Assembly (NCBI RefSeq): GCF_013488225.1
Contig: NZ_CP041238.1
Span: forward strand, 335,501 to 399,500
Length of the DNA stretch: 64,000 nucleotides
From: Sinorhizobium mexicanum
GTDB taxonomy: Bacteria; Pseudomonadota; Alphaproteobacteria; Rhizobiales; Rhizobiaceae
Reading direction: 5' to 3'
Numbering within the stretch: position 1 is the stretch's first letter; the number at the start of each line of letters is the position of its first letter. The translations under genes and the position numbers were made by a program. Shown piece after piece: positions 43,587 through 54,055 of the stretch. The notes below the pieces were generated by a model. The model did no database searches. It was not told the origin of the DNA and was given only the letters and a program-made list of their open reading frames with translations.

Positions 43587-45007
43587 TGCGGTCGTTGCGG
43601 CTGCGACTGGCGATCGGGGCGATGATCGCGATCGCGTTCGTACTGCTGATGGCATGGCTTTCTTTGAGCCGGCTCTTCACCGACTACGTGGTTAAGCAGT
43701 ATCGGGCGGAAATGGCCGCGATCATCGACACGATTGCTGCAGAGGTGGTCGTGTCGGGCGACCGGCTGGTTCTGGAGCGCGACCCGGCGGATCCGCGGTT
43801 TCAACTTCCGGCAGGCGGGCGCTACTGGCAGATCTCTCCAACATCGGGCGAACCGCAGCGGTCTCGTTCGCTTTGGGACGTCGTGATCGACACACAGTCC
43901 CCGTCGGCGCAACTTTACCAGGGATTCCATGACATCGAGGCGCCTGATGGCTCGCCGATGCTCGTCCATAGCCAAAGTCTCTCGCTCGGTGACGGTCCGG
44001 GTGCCGTGCGCTTTACCGTCCATGCCGGCTTTTCCCGAAGGGAGCTCGATGATGCGCTCGGCGCCTTTCATGGCCGCATGCGCTTGATGCTTCTGGCCAT
44101 GGCTGCCGTGCTGACCGGCGCCGCCTTCCTGCAGGGTGCGATTGGATTGATGCCATTGCGGCGCCTGCGGGAACGGGCAGCTGCTGTGCGTGCAGGCAGG
44201 GAACGTGATTTTGGCACCGCCGGCCCGAGCGAAGTGCAGCCGCTGGTCAGTGAGATCAACATGTTGCTTGCCGAGCGTGAGACTGCGCTCGCCCGCGCCC
44301 GGGCGCGGGCGAGCGACCTCGCCCACGGCCTGAAGACGCCGTTGACGTTGCTGGCGCAACTCGCGGAGAGTCTTCCGCCGGAAGAGCGCGCTGTCGCGCT
44401 GCAGCAGGTGGACGCCGTGCGGCAGCGCGCCGACCGGCAATTGCAGGCCGCCCGCATGGGTGTCGAACGCATGGCAGCGACAACGGTGGCCGATCTCGGC
44501 GCGAAAGTCGTCGGTGTACTCCGACCGGTCACGGCCGAAAGAGGCATTGCCTGGGAGATCGATATCGAGCCGACGTTGTCGCTCGATATCGATCCCGCTG
44601 ATTTTGCCGAGTGCATCGGAAACCTGCTCGACAATGCGAGCAAGTGGGCCCGCTCGCGCGTCCGTCTTGGGGCTCGGCAGGCAAAGGACTGTGTGTCGAT
44701 CACCGTCGACGACGACGGCCCCGGCATCGCCGGAAAAGACCGTGAACGGGTGCTGAGGCGCGGAGCCAGCCTCCACGGTTCCGGCGTCGACGACCGGTCG
44801 GGAACAGGACTGGGTCTTGCGATCAGTGCGGACATTGCCGATGCTTACGGCGCGACGCTCAGTCTCAGCCAGTCTCCACTGGGGGGATTGCGGGCCGCAC
44901 TGACGTTTCCTCAAAAGTCGCGTCGTCCGAGATCGCTGTCCGCTGCGCCAATGGGCCTGCGTATTTCGCGCCTGCCGGCTTGCGTTTTTCGGGACGTGTG
45001 GGTATAA
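43583..45007 (+). CDS. Sensor histidine kinase (PhoQ/QseC-like)
   Basis: The 474-residue kinase has two membrane segments (about 8-28 and 167-190) enclosing a periplasmic sensor of about 135 residues, then a HAMP-like linker (GLMPLRRLRERAAAV) and an H-box DLAHGLKTPLTLL (His248). The N-box is CIGNLLDNASKW and the G-boxes are DDDGPGIAGKDR and SGTGLGLAISADIADAYG. The DLAHGLKTPL form of the H-box is typical of PhoQ-like kinases. The tail after about 440 (SRRPRSLSAAPMGLR...) is basic and poorly conserved. It is translationally coupled to the response regulator. Confidence 0.94.
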   Translation: MMRSLRLRLAIGAMIAIAFVLLMAWLSLSRLFTDYVVKQYRAEMAAIIDTIAAEVVVSGDRLVLERDPADPRFQLPAGGRYWQISPTSGEPQRSRSLWDVVIDTQSPSAQLYQGFHDIEAPDGSPMLVHSQSLSLGDGPGAVRFTVHAGFSRRELDDALGAFHGRMRLMLLAMAAVLTGAAFLQGAIGLMPLRRLRERAAAVRAGRERDFGTAGPSEVQPLVSEINMLLAERETALARARARASDLAHGLKTPLTLLAQLAESLPPEERAVALQQVDAVRQRADRQLQAARMGVERMAATTVADLGAKVVGVLRPVTAERGIAWEIDIEPTLSLDIDPADFAECIGNLLDNASKWARSRVRLGARQAKDCVSITVDDDGPGIAGKDRERVLRRGASLHGSGVDDRSGTGLGLAISADIADAYGATLSLSQSPLGGLRAALTFPQKSRRPRSLSAAPMGLRISRLPACVFRDVWV

Positions 45008-45111
45008 GCCCCCGTCCGAACGGTCCGGCAGGGCATGCCGTGGCCGTTCTTAACGCTGGAAATGGGCCTCGTCTGCCTGTTTCGCACTATTAAGAACAAT
45101 GGAGTAGCAAA

Positions 45112-45315
45112 ATGCCCAAGATGAAGACGAAATCGTCTGCCAAGAAGCGGTTCAAAGTCACCGCCACCGGCAAGGTTCGTGCTGCCGCCGCTGGCAAGCG
45201 TCACGGCATGATCAAACGTACCAATAAGTTCATTCGCGACGCGCGTGGAACCATGGTTCTCGCCGAGCCCGATGGCAAGAAGGTCGTCAAGAACTACCTG
45301 CCGAACGGTCTCTAA
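45112..45315 (+). CDS. rpmI: 50S ribosomal protein L35
   Basis: The 67-residue basic protein ([20 protein letters not shown]...[19 protein letters not shown]...LPNGL) is a normal bacterial L35. GGAG precedes the ATG. It is followed 39 bp later by rplT. In this genome its usual upstream partner infC is 3.7 kb away. Confidence 0.97.
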   Translation: MPKMKTKSSAKKRFKVTATGKVRAAAAGKRHGMIKRTNKFIRDARGTMVLAEPDGKKVVKNYLPNGL

Positions 45316-45354
45316 GACTTTCAGGCATATTGGACACGTTAAGGAGATCATGAC

Positions 45355-45759
45355 ATGGCACGTGTAAAACGCGGTGTGACCGCCCACGCCAAGCACAAGA
45401 AGACGCTCAAGGCCGCCAAGGGTTTCTACGGCCGCCGCAAGAACACCATTCGCGCCGCCAAGGCAGCGGTGGACCGTTCCAAGCAGTACGCCTACCGCGA
45501 CCGCAAGGTTAACAAGCGCAACTTCCGCGCTCTCTGGATTCAGCGCATCAACGCTGCTGTCCGTGAATTCGGCCTGACCTACGGCCGCTTCATCGATGGC
45601 CTGAACAAAGCTGGTATCGAAGTCGACCGCAAGGTTCTGTCCGACATGGCGATCCATGAGCCGGCAGCATTCGGCGCTCTCGTCGAAGCTTCCAAGAAGG
45701 CGCTCGCCTATCTCAAGGAAGCCGGCACGGCAAACGAGTTTGAAAGCGCTGTCCGTTAA
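45355..45759 (+). CDS. rplT: 50S ribosomal protein L20
   Basis: The 134-residue protein ([20 protein letters not shown]...[20 protein letters not shown]) is a normal L20, needed early in 50S assembly. AAGGAGATCATGAC precedes the ATG. It is followed by a terminator and a RIME repeat. Confidence 0.97.
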   Translation: MARVKRGVTAHAKHKKTLKAAKGFYGRRKNTIRAAKAAVDRSKQYAYRDRKVNKRNFRALWIQRINAAVREFGLTYGRFIDGLNKAGIEVDRKVLSDMAIHEPAAFGALVEASKKALAYLKEAGTANEFESAVR

Positions 45760-45798
45760 GCCAGCGTTTTCCCAAAGCCGTTCTTGAAATTTGTTGGG

Positions 45799-45831
45799 AA
45801 ACCCGCGCTGGCAGGGCTGGCGCGGGTTTTT
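45799..45831 (+). terminator. Rho-independent terminator of rpmI-rplT
   Basis: AAACCCGCGC pairs with GCGCGGGTTT around an 11-base loop, followed by TT-C-T. It lies 40 bases after the rplT stop. Confidence 0.88.
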
Positions 45832-45845
45832 CTATTCGGTGCGTC

Positions 45846-45950
45846 ACTGCATGGTTCCTCAAATCGGAATCGATTTAAGGACAAAATCATGCAGAAACTC
45901 AAAGTGCTACAGCGACCTTTGCGCGTCCGATCGGACGCGCGGCGCTGTAG
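45846..45950. repeat. RIME-type intergenic mosaic repeat, copy 5 (reverse orientation)
   Basis: Both halves are well preserved: ACTGCATGGTTCCTCAAATC...GATTTAAGGACAAAATCATG, then GTGCTACAGCGACC, GCGCGTCCGATCGGACGCGC and GGCGCTGTAG. It sits in the 302-bp gap between rplT and pheS. Apart from this repeat and the terminator the gap has no supported gene. Confidence 0.9.
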
Positions 45951-46061
45951 AAGCGCGCCGACGGCAGTGACAGATCTCGTCCACCTCTCGGGCGCGACGC
46001 GATCACATTCTTGAAGATTTGAATCGGTAAGAACCGACATTCCCGCATCGAGGCTGCACGG

Positions 46062-47144
46062 ATGAGTGAACTGGAAACATTGGAACGAACATTGCTGGCG
46101 GATATCGATGCCGCCGGCGACGAGGGGGCGATCGAGGCGGTGCGCGTCGGTGCACTCGGCAAGAAGGGCTCCATTTCCGAACTCTTGAAGACGCTCGGCA
46201 CGATGTCGCCGGAGGAGCGTCAGACGCGCGGCGCCCAGATCAATGCGCTGAAGAACACAGTGACGGATGCGATCTCCGCCCGGAAGCTGGCGCTCAAGGA
46301 TGCCGCAATCGCCGAGCGGCTGGCGCGCGAAACGGTGGACATCAGCCTGCCGGTCCGCTCCTCGCCGGCCGAGCGCGGCCGTATCCATCCGATCAGCCAG
46401 ATCGTCGACGAGATCACCGCGATCTTCGGCGACATGGGCTTCTCGATTGCCGAAGGGCCGGATATCGAGACGGACTACTACAACTTCACGGCGCTCAACT
46501 TCCCCGAAGGTCATCCGGCCCGCGAGATGCACGACACCTTCTTCTTCCAGCCGGACGAGAAGGGCGAGCGCAAGGTGCTGCGCACGCACACCTCGCCGGT
46601 GCAAATTCGCACGATGGAAGCGCAGAAGCCGCCGATCCGCATCATCATCCCGGGCAAGACCTACCGGCAGGACTCGGATGCCACCCACTCGCCGATGTTC
46701 CACCAGGTCGAGGGCCTGGTGATCGACAGGACGGCGAATGTCGCCAACATGCGCTGGGTGCTCGAAGAATTCTGCAAGACGTTCTTCGAGGTGGATCAGG
46801 TGACGATGCGTTTCCGCCCGTCCTTCTTCCCCTTCACCGAGCCGTCCTTCGAGGTCGATATTCAGTGCGACCGTTCCGGGCCGATCGTCAAGTTCGGCGA
46901 AGGCACGGACTGGATGGAAATCCTCGGTTGCGGCATGGTCCATCCGAACGTGCTGCGCGCCGGCGGTCTCGATCCGGACGAGTACCAGGGCTTTGCCTGG
47001 GGCATGGGCCTCGACCGAATCGCCATGCTGAAATACGGCATGCCGGACCTGCGCGACTTCTTCAACGCCGACGTCCGCTGGATGACGCATTACGGCTTCC
47101 GCCCGCTCGACATGCCGACGCTCTTCGGCGGTCTTTCCGCTTGA
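46062..47144 (+). CDS. pheS: Phenylalanine-tRNA ligase alpha subunit
   Basis: The 360-residue catalytic subunit has the N-terminal coiled coil (about 1-90), class II motif 2 ([41 protein letters not shown]), [12 protein letters not shown], and motif 3 ([20 protein letters not shown]). The start at 46062 follows GAGGCTGCACGG. It pairs with pheT downstream. Confidence 0.97.
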   Translation: MSELETLERTLLADIDAAGDEGAIEAVRVGALGKKGSISELLKTLGTMSPEERQTRGAQINALKNTVTDAISARKLALKDAAIAERLARETVDISLPVRSSPAERGRIHPISQIVDEITAIFGDMGFSIAEGPDIETDYYNFTALNFPEGHPAREMHDTFFFQPDEKGERKVLRTHTSPVQIRTMEAQKPPIRIIIPGKTYRQDSDATHSPMFHQVEGLVIDRTANVANMRWVLEEFCKTFFEVDQVTMRFRPSFFPFTEPSFEVDIQCDRSGPIVKFGEGTDWMEILGCGMVHPNVLRAGGLDPDEYQGFAWGMGLDRIAMLKYGMPDLRDFFNADVRWMTHYGFRPLDMPTLFGGLSA

Positions 47145-47179
47145 TTACGCGCTGATATTTTTGGGACACAGGTGAAAAC

Positions 47180-49606
47180 ATGAAATTCACGCTTTCCTGG
47201 CTGAAGGACCATCTGGAAACCGACGCCGCGCTCGAGGAAATCTGCGCCCGCCTGACGATGATCGGGCTGGAAGTGGAGGATGTCGACGACAAGGCGGCGT
47301 TCAAGCCCTTCGTCATCGCCAAGGTCGTCTCGGCCGAGCAGCACCCGAATGCCGACAAGCTGAAGGTGCTGATGGTCGACACCGGCAACGGCCAGCCGGT
47401 GCAGGTCGTCTGCGGTGCGCCGAACGCACGCAAGGGTCTTGTCGGCGCCTTCGCGGCTCCCGGGACCTATGTGCCCGGCATCGATGTCACGCTCTCGGTC
47501 GGCAATATCCGCGGTGTCGAAAGCCGCGGCATGATGTGCTCGGAAAAGGAATTGGAAATCTCCGACGACCACACCGGCATCATCGATCTGCCGGAGGATG
47601 CGCCGCTCGGCACGAGCTACGCGGCCTACGCCGGTCTCGACGATCCGGTCATCGAGATCAACCTGACGCCGAACCGGCCGGATTGCACGAGCGTTCACGG
47701 CATCGCCCGCGACCTCGCCGCCTCCGGCCTCGGCACGCTGAAGACGCGAGCGGCGCCGTCGTTCGCGGTCGAAGGGGAAACACCGGTCAAGGTGAGACTC
47801 GACCTCGGTGAGGACAAGCACCTCTGCCCCGGCTTCGCGCTCCGCCTCGTGTGCGGCGTCAAGAATGGCCCGAGCCCGGCCTGGATGCGCCAGCGGCTGA
47901 ACGCGATCGGTCTGCAGCCGATCAACGCGCTGGTCGACATCACCAACTACCTGACCTTCGACCAGGGCCGTCCACTGCACGTCTTCGACGCAGCCAAGGT
48001 CACCGGCAACCTCACGGTTCGCCGGGCGAAGGAGGGCGAGAGGGTGCTCGCGCTCGATACGCGCGAATACGCTCTGTCGCCCGCCAATGTGGTGATTGCG
48101 GACGAGGAAGGCATCGAGTCGATCGGCGGCGTTATGGGCGGCGAGCACTCCGGCTGCGACGAGGCGACCACCGACGTGCTGATCGAATCGGCGCTCTGGG
48201 ATCCGATGAACATCGCCAAGACAGGCCGCACCCTCGGCATCATCACCGATGCGCGTTATCGTTTTGAGCGCGGCGTCGATCCGGAATACATGGTACCGGG
48301 CCTGGAGCGCGCGACCGAACTGGTGCTGGAACTGTGCGGCGGTACGCCTGCCAAGCTGGATGTCGTCGGCTATGAGGGGCATACGCCCAAGGTGGTCGAC
48401 TTCCCGGTCTCGGAGGTGAAGCGGCTGACGGGGCTCGAGGTCTCGACCGAAGAAAGCGTCTCGATCCTGACCAAGCTCGGCTTCGGCGTCGAAGGCTCCG
48501 GCGAGCGCTTCCGCGTCACCGTGCCCTCCTGGCGCCCGGACGTGGATGGCAAGGCGGATCTCGTCGAGGAAGTCATGCGCATTCACGGCGTCGACAACAT
48601 CGTTGCGGCTCCGCTCGAAAGCCACAATGTCGTCAACGGCAAGATCCTGACGACGCTGCAGATCCGCACGCGCCAGGCCAAGCGCGCGCTCGCAAGTCGC
48701 GGCATGCTCGAGGCCGTCACCTGGTCCTTCATCTCGGAGGAGCAGGCGAAGCTCTTCGGTGGCGGCCAACCGGCGCTGAAACTCGCTAACCCGATCGCCG
48801 CCGACATGTCGGACATGCGCCCTTCGCTGCTGCCGGGACTACTCACCGCCGCGCAGCGCAATGCCGACAAGGGCTATGGCGACGTCGCGATCTTCGAGGT
48901 CTCCGGGACCTATGAGGGGGATGCACCGGAAAACCAGCGCCGTGTCGCCGGTGGCGTCCGCCGCGGTACGGCATCGCTGAACGGCGCCGGCCGGCTCTGG
49001 TCGAATGCGGCGAAAGGCGGCGGCAAGCCGGTCGATGTCTTCGACGCCAAGGCCGATGCCATCGCCGTACTCGAGGCTTGCGGTGTGCCGATGGGCAATG
49101 TCCAGTTCGAGGCCGGCGGCCCGGGCTGGTATCACCCCGGCCGGTCCGGCACGATCAAGCTCGGTCCGAAGATCGTTCTCGGCAGCTTCGGCGAGTTCCA
49201 CCCGAAGACGCTCGATGCACTCGACGTGTCGGGCGCGCTTTGCGGTTTCGAGATCTATATCGACGCCATGCCCGAGCCGAAGAAGAAGGCGACGCGCACC
49301 AAGCCGGCGCTGGAGCTTTCGCCCTTCCAGGCGGTCAAGCGCGACTTCGCCTTCGTCGTCGACAAGACGGTCGAGGCGGCAGCGATTCTGCGGGCCGCAT
49401 CCGGCGCGGACCGCAAGCTGGTCACCGGTGTCAACGTCTTCGACGTGTTCGAGGGGGCATCGCTCGGCGAAGGCAAGAAGTCGGTGGCGATCGAGGTGAC
49501 GATCCAGCCGGTGGAACGCACGCTGACCGACGAGGATTTCGAGGCGCTGACGTCGAAGATCATCGCCAATGTGGCGAAGAGCACCGGCGGCGTGCTTCGC
49601 GCCTGA
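47180..49606 (+). CDS. pheT: Phenylalanine-tRNA ligase beta subunit
   Basis: The 808-residue subunit starts [20 protein letters not shown]. It includes the tRNA-binding OB domain ([20 protein letters not shown]), the B3/4 editing region, and a C-terminal ferredoxin-fold anticodon-binding domain ([20 protein letters not shown]...[20 protein letters not shown]). It completes the alpha2-beta2 synthetase. The gap to pheS is 35 bp, one operon. A GC-rich hairpin (GGCCGCTGC-TGG-GCAGCGGCC, 49619-49639) follows the stop. Confidence 0.97.
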   Translation: MKFTLSWLKDHLETDAALEEICARLTMIGLEVEDVDDKAAFKPFVIAKVVSAEQHPNADKLKVLMVDTGNGQPVQVVCGAPNARKGLVGAFAAPGTYVPGIDVTLSVGNIRGVESRGMMCSEKELEISDDHTGIIDLPEDAPLGTSYAAYAGLDDPVIEINLTPNRPDCTSVHGIARDLAASGLGTLKTRAAPSFAVEGETPVKVRLDLGEDKHLCPGFALRLVCGVKNGPSPAWMRQRLNAIGLQPINALVDITNYLTFDQGRPLHVFDAAKVTGNLTVRRAKEGERVLALDTREYALSPANVVIADEEGIESIGGVMGGEHSGCDEATTDVLIESALWDPMNIAKTGRTLGIITDARYRFERGVDPEYMVPGLERATELVLELCGGTPAKLDVVGYEGHTPKVVDFPVSEVKRLTGLEVSTEESVSILTKLGFGVEGSGERFRVTVPSWRPDVDGKADLVEEVMRIHGVDNIVAAPLESHNVVNGKILTTLQIRTRQAKRALASRGMLEAVTWSFISEEQAKLFGGGQPALKLANPIAADMSDMRPSLLPGLLTAAQRNADKGYGDVAIFEVSGTYEGDAPENQRRVAGGVRRGTASLNGAGRLWSNAAKGGGKPVDVFDAKADAIAVLEACGVPMGNVQFEAGGPGWYHPGRSGTIKLGPKIVLGSFGEFHPKTLDALDVSGALCGFEIYIDAMPEPKKKATRTKPALELSPFQAVKRDFAFVVDKTVEAAAILRAASGADRKLVTGVNVFDVFEGASLGEGKKSVAIEVTIQPVERTLTDEDFEALTSKIIANVAKSTGGVLRA

Positions 49607-49618
49607 TGAAAAGTGAGG

Positions 49619-49642
49619 GCCGCTGCTGGGCAGCGGCCTTCT
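49619..49642. terminator. Hairpin after pheT, possible weak terminator
   Basis: GGCCGCTGC pairs perfectly with GCAGCGGCC around TGG. Only TTCT follows, so intrinsic termination would be weak; it may instead protect the transcript end. Confidence 0.5.
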
Positions 49643-49676
49643 CCGTACCGAATGGACCGCTTGTTTGTGAATAGGT

Positions 49677-50036
49677 CTACGAGTGCACGTGCCAGACCTT
49701 GTTGACGATCAGCCACCGTCCGTCGACTTTCAGCAGCGACAGGTAATCCGTATAGCGTGAGCCCGCGAATTCATCGACGACCTTCACGCTCGCCGCGTCG
49801 CCGGTGATGTGGATCATCTCCACGTCCATGAGAGGCTGTGTTTCCGGCGGTGCCGAGCCTTCCTTCAGGATCGTCGCGATGAAGGCGTCGCGGGTCAGCC
49901 ATTCGACGGCGTCGTCATAATTGCCGACGATCGAGGCGTTCGGGTGGAAGGCCTTGCGTAGCGCCGCCTCGTTGGCGAAGGCCATGCCGTCGACGTAGAG
50001 GTGGACCACTGCGCTGATCGCCTGCTCTTCGGACAT
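49677..50036 (-). CDS. NTF2-like (putative lumazine-binding type) protein
   Basis: The 119-residue single-domain protein (AISAVVHLYVDGMAFANEAA, ALRKAFHPNASIVG, ASVKVVDEFAGSRYTDYLSL, LKVDGRWLIVNKVWHVH) has the cone-shaped NTF2/SnoaL fold. Such proteins bind small hydrophobic ligands or act as isomerases; the specific role is unknown. It is convergent with pheT. Confidence 0.85.
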   Translation of the reverse strand: MSEEQAISAVVHLYVDGMAFANEAALRKAFHPNASIVGNYDDAVEWLTRDAFIATILKEGSAPPETQPLMDVEMIHITGDAASVKVVDEFAGSRYTDYLSLLKVDGRWLIVNKVWHVHS

Positions 50037-50069
50037 TCCTCATTCCTCCTCTTCGGGGCCGACTGCGCT

Positions 50070-50186
50070 GGATCACGATGATTTTAGGTCGATTCGAGCT
50101 AAAATCATGAACGTGATCGATTCTAATAAGTTAGAGCGGAATGCGGGCGGAAAACCGCACACACTTCTCCTCATCCCGCTCTATAA
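50070..50186. repeat. Composite rhizobial intergenic repeat
   Basis: The first part is a hairpin (GATTTTAG at 50089-50096 against CTAAAATC at 50099-50106 region, with flanking CACGATGA/TCATGAACGTG). The second part, TTAGAGCGGAATGCGGGCGG to CCTCATCCCGCTCTA, is an inverted copy of the family seen at 84-134 and 63871-63935. It separates the NTF2-like and aldo/keto reductase genes. Confidence 0.7.
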
Positions 50187-50251
50187 CTAGGGCATCGCAG
50201 CCGAATTGCGATGCCCTCCCGCATGCCGGAATGTCCGGAGACGAATGCGTC

Positions 50252-51247
<996 letters not shown>

Positions 51248-51429
51248 GGGAGGTCCTTTCAGGCTGGAACTTGGGGCACCCGGCGGCGCGGGCGACGCGC
51301 GCCCAAGAATGGGTTCGCCGGGTAATCTCTTTGTCGATGCCGACGCCCGATGCCGAGGGGAAGATAGGGCGGTCGTTCAAAGCTGAAAATCTCTGTCAAT
51401 TCTCACGGGTTGTTCTATTATTTCGATCA

Positions 51430-52320
51430 ATGAATCGCACCCAGCTTTCCCAACTCGCCGTCCTGTCCGCCGTCGCTGCGCACGGCAGCTTTCGCGGCGC
51501 TGCAAAGGAACTCGGTGTCGCGCCATCCGCCGTCAGCCATGCCGTTGGCAGCCTCGAGGCAAGCCTCGGCGTGCGGCTGCTCGCGCGTACCACGCGCAGC
51601 GTCGCGCCGACGGAAGAGGGGCGGCGGCTCCTGGAGCGGTTGCGCCCGGCACTCGACGAAATCGCCCATGCGCTGGAGGCCGCGGCCGAGGCGCGCGAGC
51701 GACCCGCCGGGAACCTGCGCATCACCGCCCCCCGCTTTGCCGCCGACCTCATCCTCGCGCCTCGTCTCGGCGCCTTTCTGGATCGCTTTCCCGATATCGT
51801 TCTGGAGCTCGCCAACGAAGACGGCTTCACCGACATTGTCGAACAGGGTTACGACGCCGGGATCAGGCTTGGCGAAAGCCTGGAAGCCGACATGATCGCG
51901 GTGAAAGTCGGTCCGGACCTGACAAGCGCCGTGGTCGCGGCACCAGCCTATTTCGAACGCCACGGAAGGCCCTCCCACCCGCGCGATCTCGCCGGGCACC
52001 GCTGCATCCGCCGGCGCTTTTCGAACGGCACGCTCTATCGTTGGGAATTCGAGAAGGAGGGGGAGGAGATAACGGTCTCGGTGGCCGGTCCTTTGATACT
52101 CGGCGAGGACCGGCCGATCATCAAGGCGGCGCTTGGCGGGGCGGGCCTCGCCTACCTCTTCGAAACGCGGGTGGCCGAATACGTCGCGGCGGGCAGACTG
52201 GAGCGTGTGCTCGAAGATTGGTGCGCGCCCTATGCCGGCCCCTATCTCTATTATCCCAGCCGTCGCCAGATGCGCCCGGCGCTCAGGGCCTTCATCGATT
52301 TCTTCCGGCATGTGGCGTGA
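51430..52320 (+). CDS. LysR family transcriptional regulator
   Basis: The 296-residue protein has the winged-helix HTH (AVLSAVAAHGSFRGAAKELGVAPSAVSHAVGSLEASLGVRLL, about 8-48) and the periplasmic-binding-like effector domain. It belongs to the YafC/AaeR-type subgroup (PAGNLRITAPRFAADLILAP...DIVEQGYDAGIRLGE). It is divergent from the aldo/keto reductase gene; the 182-bp gap should contain its binding site. The frame is open to 51046 but the family start is at 51430. Confidence 0.92.
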   Translation: MNRTQLSQLAVLSAVAAHGSFRGAAKELGVAPSAVSHAVGSLEASLGVRLLARTTRSVAPTEEGRRLLERLRPALDEIAHALEAAAEARERPAGNLRITAPRFAADLILAPRLGAFLDRFPDIVLELANEDGFTDIVEQGYDAGIRLGESLEADMIAVKVGPDLTSAVVAAPAYFERHGRPSHPRDLAGHRCIRRRFSNGTLYRWEFEKEGEEITVSVAGPLILGEDRPIIKAALGGAGLAYLFETRVAEYVAAGRLERVLEDWCAPYAGPYLYYPSRRQMRPALRAFIDFFRHVA

Positions 52321-52333
52321 CGGCGACCGACGC

Positions 52334-52428
52334 CTACAGAGCCGCGCGTCTTATCAAAGGACGCTGTACACTGTGAATTGCGGCATGTTTTTATCCTAAA
52401 TCGGCTAGATTTAGGAAACATGCAGTGG
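52334..52428. repeat. RIME-type intergenic mosaic repeat, copy 6
   Basis: CTACAGAGCCGCGCGTCTTATCAAAGGACGCTGTAC forms the first half (with a shortened right arm), then GCGGCATGTTTTTATCCTAAATCGG and ATTTAGGAAACATGCAGTGG. It lies between the LysR stop and the end of the DUF892 gene. Confidence 0.85.
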
Positions 52429-52447
52429 CGCCGGCCGCCGCCAACGG

Positions 52448-52939
52448 TCATGCGGCCTTCTTGTTCGCTTGTGCCAAGGCGAGTTTGGTCAGGTCCTCGT
52501 CGGTGACGATCTCTTCCTTGAGCGTGGCATCGAAAAGCGAGACCGCATCCTTCAACCCCATCGTCTTGGCCCAGGACTTCAGGGTGCCGTAGCGCGATAT
52601 CTCATAATGCTCGACAGCTTGCGCTGCGGAGATGAGGCCGGCGTCAAGCGCCGGTGTGCCCTTGAACTCATCCATGATCTCTTCGCCCTCGGCAATGATA
52701 CCCTCGATCGCCTCGCAGGTCTTGCCCTGTGCGCGTTTTCCGATCATGTCGAAGACCTGCTGCAGCCGCTCGACATGGGCTTCCGTCTGCTCCCTGTGTT
52801 TCTCGAAAGCGGCCTTGAGTTCCGGTGCTTGTGCGCCGCGTGCCATCTTCGGCAAGGCCCTGAGGATCTTTCGCTCGGCGTAGTAGATGTCTTTCAGGGT
52901 ATCATGGAAGAGGTCGTTCATTGTCTTTTCCTTGGCCAT
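52448..52939 (-). CDS. DUF892 family protein (YciE/YciF-type ferritin-like)
   Basis: The 163-residue four-helix protein (TMNDLFHDTLKDIYYAERKILRALPKMAR, FEKHREQTEAHVERLQQVFD, EHYEISRYGTLKSWAKTMG) carries the Glu/His residues of a carboxylate-bridged di-iron site. The family is linked to general stress and osmotic response. AAGGAAG precedes the ATG at 52939. The neighbour is a divergent SDR. Confidence 0.92.
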   Translation of the reverse strand: MAKEKTMNDLFHDTLKDIYYAERKILRALPKMARGAQAPELKAAFEKHREQTEAHVERLQQVFDMIGKRAQGKTCEAIEGIIAEGEEIMDEFKGTPALDAGLISAAQAVEHYEISRYGTLKSWAKTMGLKDAVSLFDATLKEEIVTDEDLTKLALAQANKKAA

Positions 52940-53149
52940 ATTCGGCTTCCTTTCGGGTGGGTGGTTTGCGGTAGCGCTCAACGAAACACAGCGGAACCGC
53001 ATTTGTTCCTGAACCGGCGAATTCGTGGTGTAGATGCGTTTTCCGCGTCGAAATCCGGAAAGACCGGCCTTCTCGCGGCCTCGGGAATCGGGTGGCCGTC
53101 CCGCGCCGCATCTGGGATTCCTTTGCCGCTATCGAGAAAGGAACCAGTG

Positions 53150-53920
53150 ATGCCAAGACTTGAAGGAAAAATCGCGATCATAACCGGGGCAAGTTCGGGT
53201 ATCGGTCGCGCGGCCGCCGTGCTTTTTGCCCGCGAGGGTGCAAAGCTTGTGATCACTGCGCGGCGCGAGCGCGAACTCATCCAGCTTGCGCAGGAAATCG
53301 AAGACGAGGGCGGTGAGGCCGCGATGCTCGCCGGGGACATCCGTGACGAAGCCCTGAACGAGGCGCTTGTCGATCTGGCGGTGCGCCGCTTCGGCGGACT
53401 GGATATCGCCTTCAACAATGCGGGGACGGTGGGCGCGATGGGCGAACTCCCATCGCTCTCCATCGAGGACTGGCGGAAAACGCTCGACACGAACCTTACG
53501 AGCGCTTTCCTTGCAGCCAAGCATCAGATACCTGCGATGGTGGCCCGTGGCGGCGGCTCGCTCGTCTTCACGTCGAGTTTCGTCGGACATACGGCTGGCT
53601 TTCCCGGCACCACCGCCTATGCGGCGAGCAAGGCCGGTCTTGTCGGTCTAACGCAGTCGCTGGCGGTCGAATTCGGGGTGCGGGGCGTGCGCGTCAACGC
53701 GCTGCTGCCGGGCGGGACCGATACGCCGTCCAACCACGCGAACCTGCCGGGCGCGGCGCCGGAAACGCGGGGTTTCATCGAGGGCCTGCATGCGCTGAAA
53801 CGGATGGGCCGGCCAGAGGAGATCGCAGAAGCGGCGCTCTATCTCGCGTCCGATTCCGCGAGCTTTGTCACCGCAGCGGCGCTGCTCGTCGATGGCGGCG
53901 TCTCGATCAACCGAACCTGA
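53150..53920 (+). CDS. SDR family oxidoreductase
   Basis: The 256-residue classical short-chain dehydrogenase has TGASSGIG (12-19), NNAG (89-92), catalytic Ser142/143, Tyr157 and Lys161 (TTAYAASKAGL), and the C-terminal YLASDSASFVTAAALLVDGG. The substrate is unknown; it is of the FabG-like, YoxD type. AAAGGAACC precedes the ATG at 53150. The gap to the divergent DUF892 gene is 210 bp. Confidence 0.93.
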   Translation: MPRLEGKIAIITGASSGIGRAAAVLFAREGAKLVITARRERELIQLAQEIEDEGGEAAMLAGDIRDEALNEALVDLAVRRFGGLDIAFNNAGTVGAMGELPSLSIEDWRKTLDTNLTSAFLAAKHQIPAMVARGGGSLVFTSSFVGHTAGFPGTTAYAASKAGLVGLTQSLAVEFGVRGVRVNALLPGGTDTPSNHANLPGAAPETRGFIEGLHALKRMGRPEEIAEAALYLASDSASFVTAAALLVDGGVSINRT

Positions 53921-53938
53921 TCTTGCAATGATCGAGCG

Positions 53939-54043
53939 TACTGCATGTTTCCTTAAATCGAATTCGATTTGAGGATAAAAACACAAAGAATTCAAATGGT
54001 TACAGCGTCCTTTGCGCATCTCAAAAGACGCGCGGCGCTGCAG
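53939..54043. repeat. RIME-type intergenic mosaic repeat, copy 7 (reverse orientation)
   Basis: TACTGCATGTTTCCTTAAATCG, then ATTCGATTTGAGGATAAAAA, then GGTTACAGCGTCCTTTGCGC, TCTCAAAAGACGCGCGGCGCTGCAG. The repeat ends at GCTGCAG, directly followed by GGAGG, the Shine-Dalgarno of the next gene. Confidence 0.88.
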
Positions 54044-54055
54044 GGAGGTCACAGC

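Noticed and set aside
47090..48769. 559-codon frame antisense to pheT
   Set aside because: Shadow of pheT; no start site or family match.
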